Source: an uncultured Burkholderiales bacterium
GTDB lineage: Bacteria > Pseudomonadota > Gammaproteobacteria > Burkholderiales > Burkholderiaceae_C
DNA length: 57,083 nucleotides
Reading direction: 5' to 3'
NCBI GenBank assembly: GCA_903906635.1
Contig: CAIVLE010000205.1
Location: forward strand, 1 to 57,083
A program made the position numbers and the translations under genes. Each line of letters starts with the position of its first letter. Position 1 is the stretch's first letter. Positions 18,993 to 28,188 of this stretch are shown here, piece after piece. A model generated the notes under the pieces. That model saw nothing but the letters and a program-made list of their open reading frames with translations, was not told the DNA's origin and ran no database searches.

Positions 18993-20720
18993 TTAATCGG
19001 CCATGGCTTCAACGACAAAGCGCACGCGTTGTTTGCCTTGCCACTCATCGGCTTCGAGGCGAAAAGCCAAATGGGCAAGAGAGGGCAAGGGGTCAACGCG
19101 GCCAAACCATATGCCGTCGACCAGTTGACCCTGGTGGCGCAACTTCAAGGCCAAGTGCTTCTCGCCCACCAGCCGCTGACCCAAGACCTCGACTTCCTCA
19201 CTGAAAGTGGGCGCCGCAAAGCCCTGACCCCAGACCTCGCGTGCCAGGGTGTCGGCCACGTCATGGCGGCAGTACTCGGGCAACAAGGGACCATCGGTGT
19301 CTAGTCGGCGCTGCAACGTGGCGGCATCGAGCCACTCCTGGGCCACCTGCTGCAAGGCTTCCTCGAAGGTCCCCAGATGCTCCTCCTCCAGCGTGCAGCC
19401 TGCCGCCATGGCGTGGCCCCCGAAACGCAGCAACACGCCGGGGTGACGCTTGGCCACCAAATCCAGCGCATCGCGCAAATGAAAACCTGGAATCGAGCGG
19501 CCCGAGCCCTTGAGCTCATGGCTTTTTCCATGGGCTTGGCTGGGGGCAAAAACAAAGGTGGGGCGGTGGTGCAGCTCTTTGAGTTTGGAGGCCACGATGC
19601 CCACCACGCCTTCGTGAAAGTCGGGGTCGAACACGCACAAAGCCGACGGTGGCTCTTCCTCGGGATCGAACATGTCTTGAGCCAAAGCCAGCGCTTGTTC
19701 ACGCATGTCGCCTTCGATGTCACGGCGCTCGCGGTTGATGCGATCGAGCTGGCTGGCGAGTTCGCTCGCGCGTGCCGCGTCATCGGTGGTCAAGCACTCG
19801 ATGCCCAAGGTCATGTCAGACAAACGGCCCGCCGCGTTGATGCGCGGCCCCAGGGCAAAACCAAAGTCTTGCGAGGTGCATTGCGCGCTGTGCCGGCCCG
19901 CTGCCACCAACAAAGCCGCCATGCCTTGGGGCATGTGGCCTTTGCGAATTCGCGCTAAGCCTTGTGCCACCAAACGCCGGTTGTTGGCGTCGAGCTTGAC
20001 CACATCGGCCACAGTGCCCAATGCCACCAAGGTCAGCAGGCTGTCGAGCTTGGGTTGTGCAAGAGGCGCGCCCGCCGTGTCTGGCGTGAAGCTGCCGCGC
20101 GCGCGCAACTCGGCGCGCAGTGCCAGCAGCACATAAAACATCACGCCCACACCGGCCAAGGCTTTGCTGGCAAAGGTACAGCCCGGTTGGTTGGGGTTGA
20201 CGATGGCGTCGGCTTGCGGCAACTCTGCCCCAGGCAAGTGGTGGTCGGTGACCACCACTTGAAGGCCTAAGGCTTTGGCGGTGGCCACACCCTGCACGCT
20301 GGCAATGCCGTTGTCCACCGTGATCAAGACATCCGCGCCACTGGCCTTGACGCGCTGGGCAATCGGTGGCGTGAGGCCATAGCCGTCCACCACGCGATCG
20401 GGCACGATGTAGGAGACGTGACGCGCACCCAACATGCGCAGCCCACGCAAAGCCACCGCACAGGCGGTGGCGCCATCGCAGTCGTAGTCAGCCACGATGC
20501 ACAGACGTTGGTCTGCCGCCATGGCATCGGCCAGCAGCTGCGCTGCCGCGCCAATTCCTTTGAGCCCGTCTGGCGCCAGCAAATGCGCCAGCGACACGTC
20601 CATGCTGAGCGGATCGCTCACACCACGCGCAGCATACAAACGCGCCAGCAAAGGGTGCAGCCCAGCTTGCTCCAAGGCCCAGACACTGCGAGGCGGCATA
20701 TCGCGCGGAATCAATTGCAT
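18993..20720 (-). CDS. recJ: single-strand-specific 5'-3' exonuclease RecJ
   Basis: DHH-superfamily nuclease of 575 residues acting in recombination (RecFOR pathway), mismatch and base-excision repair. Metal-binding motifs are visible: DYDCDG near residue 80, the DNG turn in VTVDNG-like ITVDNG, and VTDHHLPG. The DHHA1 RNA-binding-type domain follows with FGGHAMAAGCTL, and an OB-type C-terminal domain ends the protein. ATG start lies four bases after the stop of the upstream phosphoglycerate-mutase-like gene, so the two genes are probably cotranscribed. Confidence 0.96.
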   Translation of the reverse strand: MQLIPRDMPPRSVWALEQAGLHPLLARLYAARGVSDPLSMDVSLAHLLAPDGLKGIGAAAQLLADAMAADQRLCIVADYDCDGATACAVALRGLRMLGARHVSYIVPDRVVDGYGLTPPIAQRVKASGADVLITVDNGIASVQGVATAKALGLQVVVTDHHLPGAELPQADAIVNPNQPGCTFASKALAGVGVMFYVLLALRAELRARGSFTPDTAGAPLAQPKLDSLLTLVALGTVADVVKLDANNRRLVAQGLARIRKGHMPQGMAALLVAAGRHSAQCTSQDFGFALGPRINAAGRLSDMTLGIECLTTDDAARASELASQLDRINRERRDIEGDMREQALALAQDMFDPEEEPPSALCVFDPDFHEGVVGIVASKLKELHHRPTFVFAPSQAHGKSHELKGSGRSIPGFHLRDALDLVAKRHPGVLLRFGGHAMAAGCTLEEEHLGTFEEALQQVAQEWLDAATLQRRLDTDGPLLPEYCRHDVADTLAREVWGQGFAAPTFSEEVEVLGQRLVGEKHLALKLRHQGQLVDGIWFGRVDPLPSLAHLAFRLEADEWQGKQRVRFVVEAMAD

Positions 20721-20724
20721 GGGG

Positions 20725-21753
20725 TCATTCTTTCGGGGCGGTTACCGCCAACAGAGTGTCTAAGGTGGGAGGCTTGAAGTGCCCCCGCAAGCGCCGCCAA
20801 AACCCTGGCTTGGCACTGTCATACACATGGTGCTCGTGCTCGCCGCACAGCACCACGCGCTGAGGCTGGCCCTGGGCCGCCGCAGCCAGCACAGGCGCCA
20901 TCACTTCTGAGTCCACCGCCTTCCAAGCAGCGAGCCAGGCCATCAGGTCTTGTTGCAGCGCGCTGTCGCGCAGATGGCTCACCACATTCACAGGCACAGG
21001 GTCATGCGCCGGGCAGGCAGGCAAAGCGCCCGTGCCGTGCAGCCAAAATGAGTTGATGCTGAGTGCGCGGTGCGCGTTGACCGCATGGGTGTAGAGCAGC
21101 ATTTGCATCTCGTTTTGCAAACGCCGTAACAATTTAGCGCTGCCACTGGGCGCGTCCCCCCCCACCAACCATGGGTCGATGTTGCGACCGATCACGCGCT
21201 CAAGCGAGGCGGTCGGTACGTTCGCCAACACAGGCGAGTGCACCAGCCAACGCCCGGGCAGATCGCGCCGGAGTGTGAAGCCGTCCTCGGCAAAAAACGG
21301 TGCCATGGCGTTGAACAAGGCCAGGTCTGTGGCGTCGTCCAGCGCCAGCGCTGAAGGGTGGCCCATGGTGACTTGGCCATTGCTCACGTGCCAGTTGCAC
21401 AAGCTGATGAAGCCCCAAGCAGCAGGTGCACCCGCTTCAAACGAGGCCGCCTCCAAGCCGATTTCAGCAGCACGCTGCGCAGCCCAGGGCAGGCAGCCAT
21501 CCAGAACAGGCCAGCCCAGGGCTTGGGCCTGAAGGCACTCGTGGGGCAGCGACAAGGCTGCGGGCGCCCAACCCGTGGGCGCCTCTTGCGCCACGACATG
21601 GCGTTGGGAGTGTGCGACCCAAGCGCACAAATTTGGCAGGGCGGCGTCGTTGAGAACTTGCGTCAAGGCAACGGGCTTGGGTTGTGGCGCAGTCCACAAG
21701 GCATAGGGCAAGACCGTGAGGGCGGGGTTTGACGCAGGCAAGACAAAAGGCAT
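20725..21753 (-). CDS. cofactor-independent phosphoglycerate-mutase-like protein
   Basis: Protein of 342 residues in the COG4255-type family annotated as a predicted phosphoglycerate mutase in betaproteobacteria. Recognisable blocks are RNIDPWLVGG, LLRRLQNEMQMLLYTH and INSFWLHGTG, which are the family's conserved core. The metal-binding motifs of the classical alkaline-phosphatase-type iPGM are not evident, so real mutase activity is uncertain. The open frame extends to 22083, but that part lies opposite lolC, so the ATG at 21753 is taken as the start. Its pairing with recJ is a common betaproteobacterial arrangement. It is divergent from lolC. Confidence 0.82.
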   Translation of the reverse strand: MPFVLPASNPALTVLPYALWTAPQPKPVALTQVLNDAALPNLCAWVAHSQRHVVAQEAPTGWAPAALSLPHECLQAQALGWPVLDGCLPWAAQRAAEIGLEAASFEAGAPAAWGFISLCNWHVSNGQVTMGHPSALALDDATDLALFNAMAPFFAEDGFTLRRDLPGRWLVHSPVLANVPTASLERVIGRNIDPWLVGGDAPSGSAKLLRRLQNEMQMLLYTHAVNAHRALSINSFWLHGTGALPACPAHDPVPVNVVSHLRDSALQQDLMAWLAAWKAVDSEVMAPVLAAAAQGQPQRVVLCGEHEHHVYDSAKPGFWRRLRGHFKPPTLDTLLAVTAPKE

Positions 21754-21795
21754 GGACGCGATTGTCTGTGATGTGGTGACACAATCGCGCCTGTC

Positions 21796-23064
21796 ATGAC
21801 GTCTCACCTGAGAATTCCCTACGAACTGCTGATCGGTTGGCGCTACACCCGCGCGGGCCGATCCAGCGCGCGCAATGGTTTCATCTCGTTCATCTCGGGC
21901 GTGTCCATGCTTGGCATTGCCTTGGGCGTGGCAGCCTTGATCATTGTGTTGAGTGTGATGAACGGCTTCCAAAAAGAAGTGCGCGATCGCATGTTGGCCG
22001 TGGTGGCCCACATTGAACTGTTGGCGCCGGGGGGAGAGGGCTTGGCCGATGTGGCGGGGTTGATGGCCCAGGCGCGCCAACACCCCTCAGTGGTGGCAGC
22101 CGCACCTTTTGTGGCGCAACAAGCCTTGATGGGGCGTGGCGACGAGATGCGCGGCGCCATGGTGCGCGGCATTGCACCTGAGCTCGAAACCCAGGTCAGC
22201 GACTTCACCTTGCAATTGCCACCCGCTGCGCGTGCTGCACTGCAAGCCGACAGCTTCAACGTGGTGCTGGGCGGCGAGCTGGCCCGCGCACTGGGCGTGC
22301 AAGTGGGCGACCGCGTGACGCTCGTGGCACCCGGCGGGCAAGTCACGCCTGCAGGCGTGCTGCCACGCTTGAAACAACTCACCGTGGCCGGGCTGTTTGA
22401 CTCAGGCCACTACGAATACGACGCCACCTTGGTGCTGCTGCACATCGAGGACGCACAGCGCATCTTTCGATTGACCTCGCCCAGCGGCGTGCGCCTGAAA
22501 CTCAAAGACAGTCAACAAGCACGCAGCGTGGCGTCTGACTTGGCGGCCCAATTGGGGCCCGACGTGATCGTGCGTGACTGGACCCGGCAAAACCGCAACT
22601 GGTTTGCCGCCGTGCAGGTTGAAAAGCGCATGATGTTCATCATCCTCACCCTGATCGTGGCGGTCGCCGCATTCAACCTGGTCACCACCTTGGTGATGAC
22701 GGTGACAGACAAACGCGCGGACATCGCCATCTTGCGCACCTTGGGAGCTAGTCCTCAAAGCATCATGGCCATTTTTGTGGTTCAAGGCGCTACGGTGGGC
22801 GTGCTGGGCACCTTGGCTGGCTTGCTGTTGGGCTTGGGCGTGGCGTTGAACATTGACGTCATCGTGCCCGCCATCGAAAACGCCCTGGGTGCGAGCTTTT
22901 TGCCGCGCGACATCTACCTCATCAGCCGCATGCCCAGCGACCCCCAATCGGGCGACATTTGGCCCATTGTGTTGTTGTCCTTGGCCATGGCCTTGGTGGC
23001 CACGCTGTACCCGAGTTGGCGTGCCAGCCGCATCAACCCCGCCCAAGCGCTGCGTTATGAGTGA
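21796..23064 (+). CDS. lolC: lipoprotein-releasing ABC transporter permease LolC/LolE
   Basis: Inner-membrane permease of 422 residues that extracts mature lipoproteins and hands them to LolA. It has the FtsX/MacB-type layout: an N-terminal helix in [30 protein letters not shown], a large periplasmic domain (about residues 50-270) and three C-terminal helices including the [13 protein letters not shown] coupling region. Only one permease gene is present with lolD, so it may act as a homodimer (LolF-like) unless a second copy lies elsewhere. Its stop overlaps the lolD start by eight bases. Confidence 0.93.
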   Translation: MTSHLRIPYELLIGWRYTRAGRSSARNGFISFISGVSMLGIALGVAALIIVLSVMNGFQKEVRDRMLAVVAHIELLAPGGEGLADVAGLMAQARQHPSVVAAAPFVAQQALMGRGDEMRGAMVRGIAPELETQVSDFTLQLPPAARAALQADSFNVVLGGELARALGVQVGDRVTLVAPGGQVTPAGVLPRLKQLTVAGLFDSGHYEYDATLVLLHIEDAQRIFRLTSPSGVRLKLKDSQQARSVASDLAAQLGPDVIVRDWTRQNRNWFAAVQVEKRMMFIILTLIVAVAAFNLVTTLVMTVTDKRADIAILRTLGASPQSIMAIFVVQGATVGVLGTLAGLLLGLGVALNIDVIVPAIENALGASFLPRDIYLISRMPSDPQSGDIWPIVLLSLAMALVATLYPSWRASRINPAQALRYE

Positions 23065-23767
23065 GCACAGCCACATCCCCCATAAGCCCCCCGTGCTGAA
23101 GGCGCGTGAGCTGGGCCGACGCTTTCGAGAGGGCCCCTTGGACGTCAACGTGCTGCAAGGCGTGAACTTAGAGGTTTATAGCGCAGAGACAGTGGCCATC
23201 GTGGGTGCCTCAGGTTCTGGCAAAAGCACCTTGTTGCATGTGCTCGGTGGCTTGGATGCCCCCACCAGCGGTGAGGTGTCTTGGCTGGGCCAGCCCTTGA
23301 AGGATCTGAGTGTGAGTCAGTTGGGTGCGCTGCGCAACCAACACTTGGGCTTTGTCTACCAGTTCCACCACCTGCTGCCCGAATTCAGCGCCCTCGACAA
23401 CGTGGCCATGCCCCTTTGGATTCGACGCATGGACCGCGTGGCAGCCTGCGCTCAGGCACAAACCATCTTGCATGCCGTGGGCTTGGGCCAGCGCATACAC
23501 CACCGCCCTGGCGAACTCTCGGGCGGGGAGCGCCAGCGCGTGGCCATTGCCCGTGCGCTAGTGACGCGCCCGGCCTGCGTGCTGGCCGACGAACCCACGG
23601 GCAACCTCGACCGAGGCAGCGCCGACCAAGTGTTTGCGCTCATGCTCCAATTGGCCCGCGAGCAAGGCACGGCCTTTGTTGTGGTGACCCACGACACCTC
23701 CCTGGCCGCACGGTGCGATCGCCAACTGAGCCTCCAACAAGGCCAACTAGAAGTCGATAGAAGGTGA
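23057..23767 (+). CDS. lolD: lipoprotein-releasing system ATP-binding protein
   Basis: ABC ATPase of 236 residues that powers LolC/E. Motifs in order are Walker [11 protein letters not shown]-loop [18 protein letters not shown] (the FQ-H-LLPEF signature typical of LolD), ABC signature LSGGERQR, Walker [14 protein letters not shown] and the switch His in VVTHD. The open frame extends upstream inside lolC. The ATG at 23057, giving [12 protein letters not shown] and overlapping the lolC end, is the sensible start. Together the two genes form a minimal lol operon. Confidence 0.95.
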   Translation: MSEHSHIPHKPPVLKARELGRRFREGPLDVNVLQGVNLEVYSAETVAIVGASGSGKSTLLHVLGGLDAPTSGEVSWLGQPLKDLSVSQLGALRNQHLGFVYQFHHLLPEFSALDNVAMPLWIRRMDRVAACAQAQTILHAVGLGQRIHHRPGELSGGERQRVAIARALVTRPACVLADEPTGNLDRGSADQVFALMLQLAREQGTAFVVVTHDTSLAARCDRQLSLQQGQLEVDRR

Positions 23768-23860
23768 AAAAGAGGCACATCTAAGTCAATAAGTAACTAT
23801 TAAATAACTTAATTTTAATATTTTTAGTACTTTTTAGTTGTTTTATATAGAATCCTTCCT
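23768..23860 (+). promoter_or_regulatory. AT-rich island, probable promoter of the J-domain gene
   Basis: Ninety-three bases of strikingly AT-rich DNA between GC-rich genes. It contains two copies of TTTTTAGT ten bases apart, an inverted TAAGT...ACTTA pair, and TATATA at 23844-23849 only 11 bases before the next ATG. It probably holds a promoter, perhaps with an UP-type or nucleoid-protein-binding element. No ribosome-binding site is seen, so near-leaderless translation is possible. Confidence 0.55.
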
Positions 23861-24205
23861 ATGGACGGATTCAAAGACTATTACGCATTGCTAGGCGTGG
23901 CCCCCATGGCGCAGCCCGAAGTCATCCGCGCCGCCTACCGCGCTTTGGCCAAGCGTTACCACCCGGACCACGCCCGCGCCACACACCCTGGCACGGGCGA
24001 GCACATGGCCCAACTCAATGCGGCTTATGCCGTCTTGTCTTGCCCTCACAGGCGCTATGCCTATGACCAGTGGTTGCGCCAGCGCCCGGCCCCAGTCCCC
24101 CGCCTGAGCACGGATGTGCCGCACAGCACCTCGCACAGACCCGCTGCCTACCCCGGCGTGTTGACCACCTACGACCGGCGAGGTCGCTTGCACGCCTACC
24201 CCTGA
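23861..24205 (+). CDS. small J-domain (DnaJ-like) protein
   Basis: Protein of 114 residues consisting of an N-terminal J domain and a short tail. The opening DYYALLGVAP, the helix RAAYRALAKRYHPD with the essential HPD motif (residues about 34-36), and LNAAYAVLSCPHRRYAYD match the J-domain consensus. No Gly/Phe region, zinc finger or C-terminal peptide-binding domain follows, so it is a type III J protein that would stimulate an Hsp70 partner. The last 35 residues are proline-rich and lack recognisable motifs. It stands behind the AT-rich region and ends 68 bases before tatD. Confidence 0.85.
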   Translation: MDGFKDYYALLGVAPMAQPEVIRAAYRALAKRYHPDHARATHPGTGEHMAQLNAAYAVLSCPHRRYAYDQWLRQRPAPVPRLSTDVPHSTSHRPAAYPGVLTTYDRRGRLHAYP

Positions 24206-24273
24206 GCCAGCCCGTGGGTCCCCCCCAGAGGCGGCCTTGGCCCGCCATGGGTGGGCTTGATAATTCAAGCACC

Positions 24274-25104
24274 ATGCACTGGATCGACACCCACTGCCAC
24301 CTTGACGCAGCTGAATTTGACGCAGACCGCACGCCTGTGCGTAACCAAGCGCGGGCCCAAGGGGTGGGCTGTTGTGTCATTCCGGCGGTGCAAGTGGCCA
24401 ACTTTGATGCCGTGCGCGAGCTGGCACATGCCCATCACGATGCCTATGCTTTGGGCATCCACCCGCTGTACACCCCCCACGCTGCGCTGAAAGATGTGGA
24501 ACACCTCGACCTCGCCTTGCAAGCGCACCACGCGGACACGCGCTTGGTCGCAGTGGGTGAGGTGGGCTTGGATGGTTTTGTGCCCACACTCAACACGGCG
24601 TCGGCATGGGCCACACAAGAACACTTTTATCGGGCACAACTCAGGCTAGCGCAAAAGCACCAATTGCCGGTCATCTTGCATGTGCGCCGATCGGCGGACA
24701 GGCTGCTCAAAGGCCTGCGAGACATTCGGGTGCAAGGCGGCATTGCGCACGCCTTCAATGGCAGTTTGCAACAAGCGCAAGCGTTCCTCGCACTGGGTTT
24801 CAAATTGGGCTTTGGCGGAGCACTCACCTTTGAGCGTGCTTTGCAACTGCGCCGTTTGGCGACTGAGTTGCCGCTGTCGGCCATCGTGCTTGAAACCGAT
24901 GCACCCGACATTGCGCCCCAATGGCTGTATGCCACGGCCAAGCAGCGCAGCGCCGGCCAAGCACAAGGCCGCAACAGCCCGGGCGAGTTGCCGCGCATCG
25001 CGCAGGTGCTGGCCGACTTGCGTGGCATCTCCTTGGCGGAGTTGGCCCAAGCCTCGCGAGACAATGCCGTGGCAGCCCTGCCCCGCCTACAATTGAACCT
25101 GTGA
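24274..25104 (+). CDS. tatD: TatD-family metal-dependent deoxyribonuclease
   Basis: Cytosolic TIM-barrel metallohydrolase of 276 residues. The first metal site DTHCHLD is at residues 4-10, followed by GEVGLDGF with the bridging Glu, LHVRRS, a conserved His in AHAFNGS, and LETDAPDI with the last Asp ligand. TatD proteins act as 3'-5' exonucleases in DNA repair and D-aminoacyl-tRNA quality control. An upstream in-frame extension to 24070 overlaps the J-domain gene, so the ATG at 24274 is preferred. It overlaps the next gene by four bases (GTGA). Confidence 0.92.
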   Translation: MHWIDTHCHLDAAEFDADRTPVRNQARAQGVGCCVIPAVQVANFDAVRELAHAHHDAYALGIHPLYTPHAALKDVEHLDLALQAHHADTRLVAVGEVGLDGFVPTLNTASAWATQEHFYRAQLRLAQKHQLPVILHVRRSADRLLKGLRDIRVQGGIAHAFNGSLQQAQAFLALGFKLGFGGALTFERALQLRRLATELPLSAIVLETDAPDIAPQWLYATAKQRSAGQAQGRNSPGELPRIAQVLADLRGISLAELAQASRDNAVAALPRLQLNL

Positions 25105-25958
25105 GCACCTCTATTTTGAACGCCGATTTGCACTGCCACTCCGTGGTGTCGGACGGCACACTCACACCCGAAGCCCTGGCCGCAAGGGCTCATGCCAATG
25201 GCGTCGAGTTGTGGGCCTTGACCGATCACGACGAGGTCGGGGGTCAAGTGCGTGCAGCAGCAGCTGCCAAAGCGCACGGCATGAAGTACCTCACGGGCAC
25301 AGAGATTTCCGTCACCTTTGCAGGTCAAACCGTGCACATTGTGGGGCTGGGATTTGATGCCCAAGACCCACGCATCGTCGAGGGCCTGCGCCGCACCCGA
25401 GGTGGGCGCAGCGAACGTGCGCAAGAAATGTCGCAAGGCTTGGCCCAGGTGGGCATCCACGGCGCCTACGAAGGCGCACTCAAGTACGTGGGCAACCCTG
25501 AGCTGATTTCACGCACACACTTTGCCCGCTACTTGGTGGAGTCGGGTGTTTGCCAAGACACCTCCGAGGTGTTTCGCCGTTACTTGACCGAGGGCAAACC
25601 GGGTTTTGTGCCGCACCGCTGGGCCAGCCTGAAAGACGCAGTGCAATGGATCACCCAAGGCCAAGGCGTGGCCGTGATCGCCCACCCGGGGCGCTACAAC
25701 TTCACGGCCAACGAAGAGTTTGCGTTGTTCAGCGAGTTCAAAACCCATGGCGGACAAGGTGTTGAAGTCGTCACTGGCAGCCATACACCGCCCGAGTACG
25801 TGAAATACGCTGACATGGCACGCGAGTTCAATTTGGTGGCCTCGCGAGGCAGTGACTTTCACAGCCCCGAGGAAAGCCGCATCGATCTAGGCACCTTGCC
25901 CTGGTTGCCTGGCCAACTCACCCCTGTGTGGGAGTTGTTGGCCCATCGAATTCAATGA
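25101..25958 (+). CDS. PHP-domain phosphoesterase (RNase AM / YciV type)
   Basis: Polymerase-and-histidinol-phosphatase family enzyme of 285 residues. The metal-binding DLHCHSVVSDG (from residue 9), LTDHDEVGG and the distal ASRGSDFHSPEE motif are in place. Family members in proteobacteria are 5'-3' exoribonucleases on 3',5'-bisphosphate ends and also hydrolyse 3',5'-nucleoside bisphosphates (pAp). A GTG start overlaps the tatD stop by four bases and gives the right N-terminus, while longer upstream forms run inside tatD. Its own stop overlaps the next DMT gene in ATGA. The overlaps suggest a coupled operon. Confidence 0.9.
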   Translation: MSTSILNADLHCHSVVSDGTLTPEALAARAHANGVELWALTDHDEVGGQVRAAAAAKAHGMKYLTGTEISVTFAGQTVHIVGLGFDAQDPRIVEGLRRTRGGRSERAQEMSQGLAQVGIHGAYEGALKYVGNPELISRTHFARYLVESGVCQDTSEVFRRYLTEGKPGFVPHRWASLKDAVQWITQGQGVAVIAHPGRYNFTANEEFALFSEFKTHGGQGVEVVTGSHTPPEYVKYADMAREFNLVASRGSDFHSPEESRIDLGTLPWLPGQLTPVWELLAHRIQ

Positions 25959-26842
25959 ATTCGACCACACGGCCACCGCTGCCACTCGCGGGTATTGCAT
26001 ATGCCGTCTTGGCCATGGCCTGCTTTGCTGTGCTTGACACCACCAACAAGTTTTTGATCGCCAGCGTGCCCTTGCTGATGGTGCTGTGGTTTCGCTATGC
26101 CTTCCAAGCCGTGGCCAGCACAGCCGTGATGTGGCCCCGCAGCGGCATGACCATGTTTCAAACCCACAACATTCGGCTCCAAATGCTGCGCGGCTTGTTG
26201 CTGCTGATGTGCAGCGTGCTGGGTTTTACCAGTTTGCGCTACATGCCAGTGGCTGAGTTCACCGCCTTTGTCATGCTCACGCCTTTGGTGGTGACCGCCT
26301 TGGCGCGTTTTGTCATGAAAGAACAGGTGTCAGGGCTGCGCTGGCTGTTTGTGAGTGGTGGCTTGGTGGGCGCCTTGTTGATCGTGCGACCGGGGGGAAG
26401 CATGGACACCAGCCACGCTTGGTTGCCGCTGAGTTTGGTGGTCTCGAATGCACTGTTCCAAATTTTGACCAGCCACATGGCCAAAACCGAGAGCCCTGTG
26501 ACGATGCACCTGTACACCGGGTGGGTTGGCGCCATCATCGCCTCGGTCTTGGTGCTGTGGGGGGCGTGGACCACCGATCTCACCCACTTCGAATGGGAAC
26601 TGATGGTGCTGGTGGGTTGTGCAGGCACCTTTGGCCATTACCTTTTGATCTTGGCTTTTTCGCGTGCGCCCGCTGCCAGCGTGAGCCCATTTCTGTACAG
26701 CGGCATCGCCTTTGCCACCTTCGCAGGCTGGCTGGTCTTTGCCCATGTGCCAGACCTGTGGGCGCGCATGGGTATGCTGCTGATTGCGCTGTGCGGTATT
26801 GGCGCTGCCGTGCTCAGCCACCACGAACACCGCAGGCCTTGA
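25955..26842 (+). CDS. DMT-superfamily transporter (EamA domain)
   Basis: Ten-helix inner-membrane protein of 295 residues. The first EamA repeat holds AVLAMACFAVLDTTNKFLIA and LGFTSLRYMPVAEFTAF, and the second LPLSLVVSNALFQILTSHMA. The protein ends in a His/Glu/Arg tail after the last helix. Start is the ATG that overlaps the PHP gene stop (ATGA), rather than the in-frame GTG at 25928. The MPVAEFTAFVMLTPL segment resembles RhaT/SAM-type members, but no substrate can be assigned. It is placed among nucleic-acid enzymes without obvious functional link. Confidence 0.87.
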   Translation: MNSTTRPPLPLAGIAYAVLAMACFAVLDTTNKFLIASVPLLMVLWFRYAFQAVASTAVMWPRSGMTMFQTHNIRLQMLRGLLLLMCSVLGFTSLRYMPVAEFTAFVMLTPLVVTALARFVMKEQVSGLRWLFVSGGLVGALLIVRPGGSMDTSHAWLPLSLVVSNALFQILTSHMAKTESPVTMHLYTGWVGAIIASVLVLWGAWTTDLTHFEWELMVLVGCAGTFGHYLLILAFSRAPAASVSPFLYSGIAFATFAGWLVFAHVPDLWARMGMLLIALCGIGAAVLSHHEHRRP

Positions 26843-26843
26843 G

Positions 26844-27482
26844 ATGGCACAGTTCCTACAAGTGCACCCCGAGAACCCGCAACAGCGCTTGCTCAAACAA
26901 GCCGTCGCCTTGCTCACCCGAGGCGGTGTGGTTGCTGTACCCACCGACTCGAGCTACGCCTTGGTCTGCCACCTCGACGACAAAGCCGCGGTCGAACACA
27001 TGCGACGCATGCGCCAAGTCGACGACAAACACCACCTGACCCTGATGTGCCGTGACCTGTCCGAGCTGGCCAACTATGCACGGGTCGACAACCGCCAGTA
27101 CCGTTTGCTCAAAGCGGCTACGCCGGGGGCCTACACCTTCATCTTGGAAGCCACCAAAGAAGTGCCTCGTCGGGTCAGCCATCCGCAACGCAAAACCATT
27201 GGCTTGCGGGTGCCGCAAAACCGCTGCCTTCTGGACTTGCTTGAGCTCCACGGCGCCCCCCTGTTGGCCACCACCTTGATCGCGCCGGGTGACAGCGACC
27301 CGATGAACGATGCACAGGCCATTCGCGCGCGTTTTGAACACGAATTGGCTGCCGTGATCGACGCCGGCGCGTGCCCCTTAGAGCCCACCACCGTGGTGGA
27401 CCTCACCCCGATGGATGGCGGCGGCGACCCTGCCCTGATACGCCAGGGACGTGGGCCCTTGAATGCCTTGGGCATGGGTTAA
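26844..27482 (+). CDS. YciO/Sua5/YrdC-family protein
   Basis: Protein of 212 residues with the YrdC fold that binds double-stranded RNA or nucleotides. The start FLQVHPENPQQRL, the P-x-T-D-S motif in AVPTDSSYALVC, and KTIGLRVPQN match the YciO branch more closely than TsaC/Sua5, which make threonylcarbamoyl-AMP for the tRNA t6A modification. The KxR/SxN residues for TsaC activity are only partly recognisable, so the t6A role is open. It begins one base after the DMT stop, and a longer form from 26784 would overlap that gene. Confidence 0.85.
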   Translation: MAQFLQVHPENPQQRLLKQAVALLTRGGVVAVPTDSSYALVCHLDDKAAVEHMRRMRQVDDKHHLTLMCRDLSELANYARVDNRQYRLLKAATPGAYTFILEATKEVPRRVSHPQRKTIGLRVPQNRCLLDLLELHGAPLLATTLIAPGDSDPMNDAQAIRARFEHELAAVIDAGACPLEPTTVVDLTPMDGGGDPALIRQGRGPLNALGMG

Positions 27483-27512
27483 CACGCAAGTATTCGATGC
27501 GACAATGATTGT

Positions 27513-28184
27513 GTGAACTTCTCTGACCTGATTCAAACCGTTCTGATCTACGCCTTGCCGGTGATATTTGCCATCACCTTGCATGAAGCAGCCCATGGCT
27601 ATGTGGCCCACCGCTTGGGCGACAACACCGCTTGGATGATGGGACGGGTCACTTTGAACCCCATGCCGCACATCGACCCCATGGGCACGATCGTGATTCC
27701 AGCGATGCTGTACGTGGTCACGGGGGGCACTTTTTTGTTTGGCTATGCCCGTCCTGTGCCGGTGAATTTTGGCCGCCTCCACCACCCCAAGCGCGACATG
27801 ATTTGGGTCTCTTTCGCTGGCCCCGCCATCAACTTCATCCAAGCCCTCGTTTGGCTGTTGGCGTTTTACTTGCTCAATATCTTGGGCGTTACCGAAGCCT
27901 ATTTCCTCAAAATGGCCTTGGCTGGCGTGGTGGTCAATGTCTCCATGTTTGTCTTCAACCTCTTCCCCTTGCCCCCTTTGGATGGCGGTCGGGTGCTGGT
28001 GGGCTTGCTGCCATGGCGCCAGGCCGTGTGGCTCTCCAAAGTGGAGCCTTACGGCATGTACATCGTGCTGGCCTTGGTGGCTTTTCACACACTCAACGAT
28101 TACTGGATGGGGCCCTTGATGAAATGGACCCTCTGGGCCTTGTCGCTGCTGCTGAGTCCTCTTGAATTTTTACTGAAGCCTTGA
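27513..28184 (+). CDS. site-2-protease-family (M50) membrane metalloprotease
   Basis: Integral membrane zinc protease homologue of 223 residues with about five to six helices. The zinc-binding HEAAH lies at residues 25-29, and the third-ligand motif reads NLFPLPPLDGGRV near residue 150. This short form lacks a PDZ domain, unlike RseP, and belongs to the widespread YwhC/FliR-neighbour-like group of minimal M50 proteases whose substrates are unknown. Start is GTG at 27513. It is followed four bases later by trpS, a pairing that is common in betaproteobacteria. Confidence 0.89.
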   Translation: MNFSDLIQTVLIYALPVIFAITLHEAAHGYVAHRLGDNTAWMMGRVTLNPMPHIDPMGTIVIPAMLYVVTGGTFLFGYARPVPVNFGRLHHPKRDMIWVSFAGPAINFIQALVWLLAFYLLNILGVTEAYFLKMALAGVVVNVSMFVFNLFPLPPLDGGRVLVGLLPWRQAVWLSKVEPYGMYIVLALVAFHTLNDYWMGPLMKWTLWALSLLLSPLEFLLKP

Positions 28185-28188
28185 TCTC

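Noticed and set aside
18273-19304. Long plus-strand open frame of 343 codons
   Set aside because: It lies opposite the spermidine-synthase-like gene and recJ, both with clear motifs, and its translation has no recognisable domain. It is an antisense shadow of GC-rich coding DNA.
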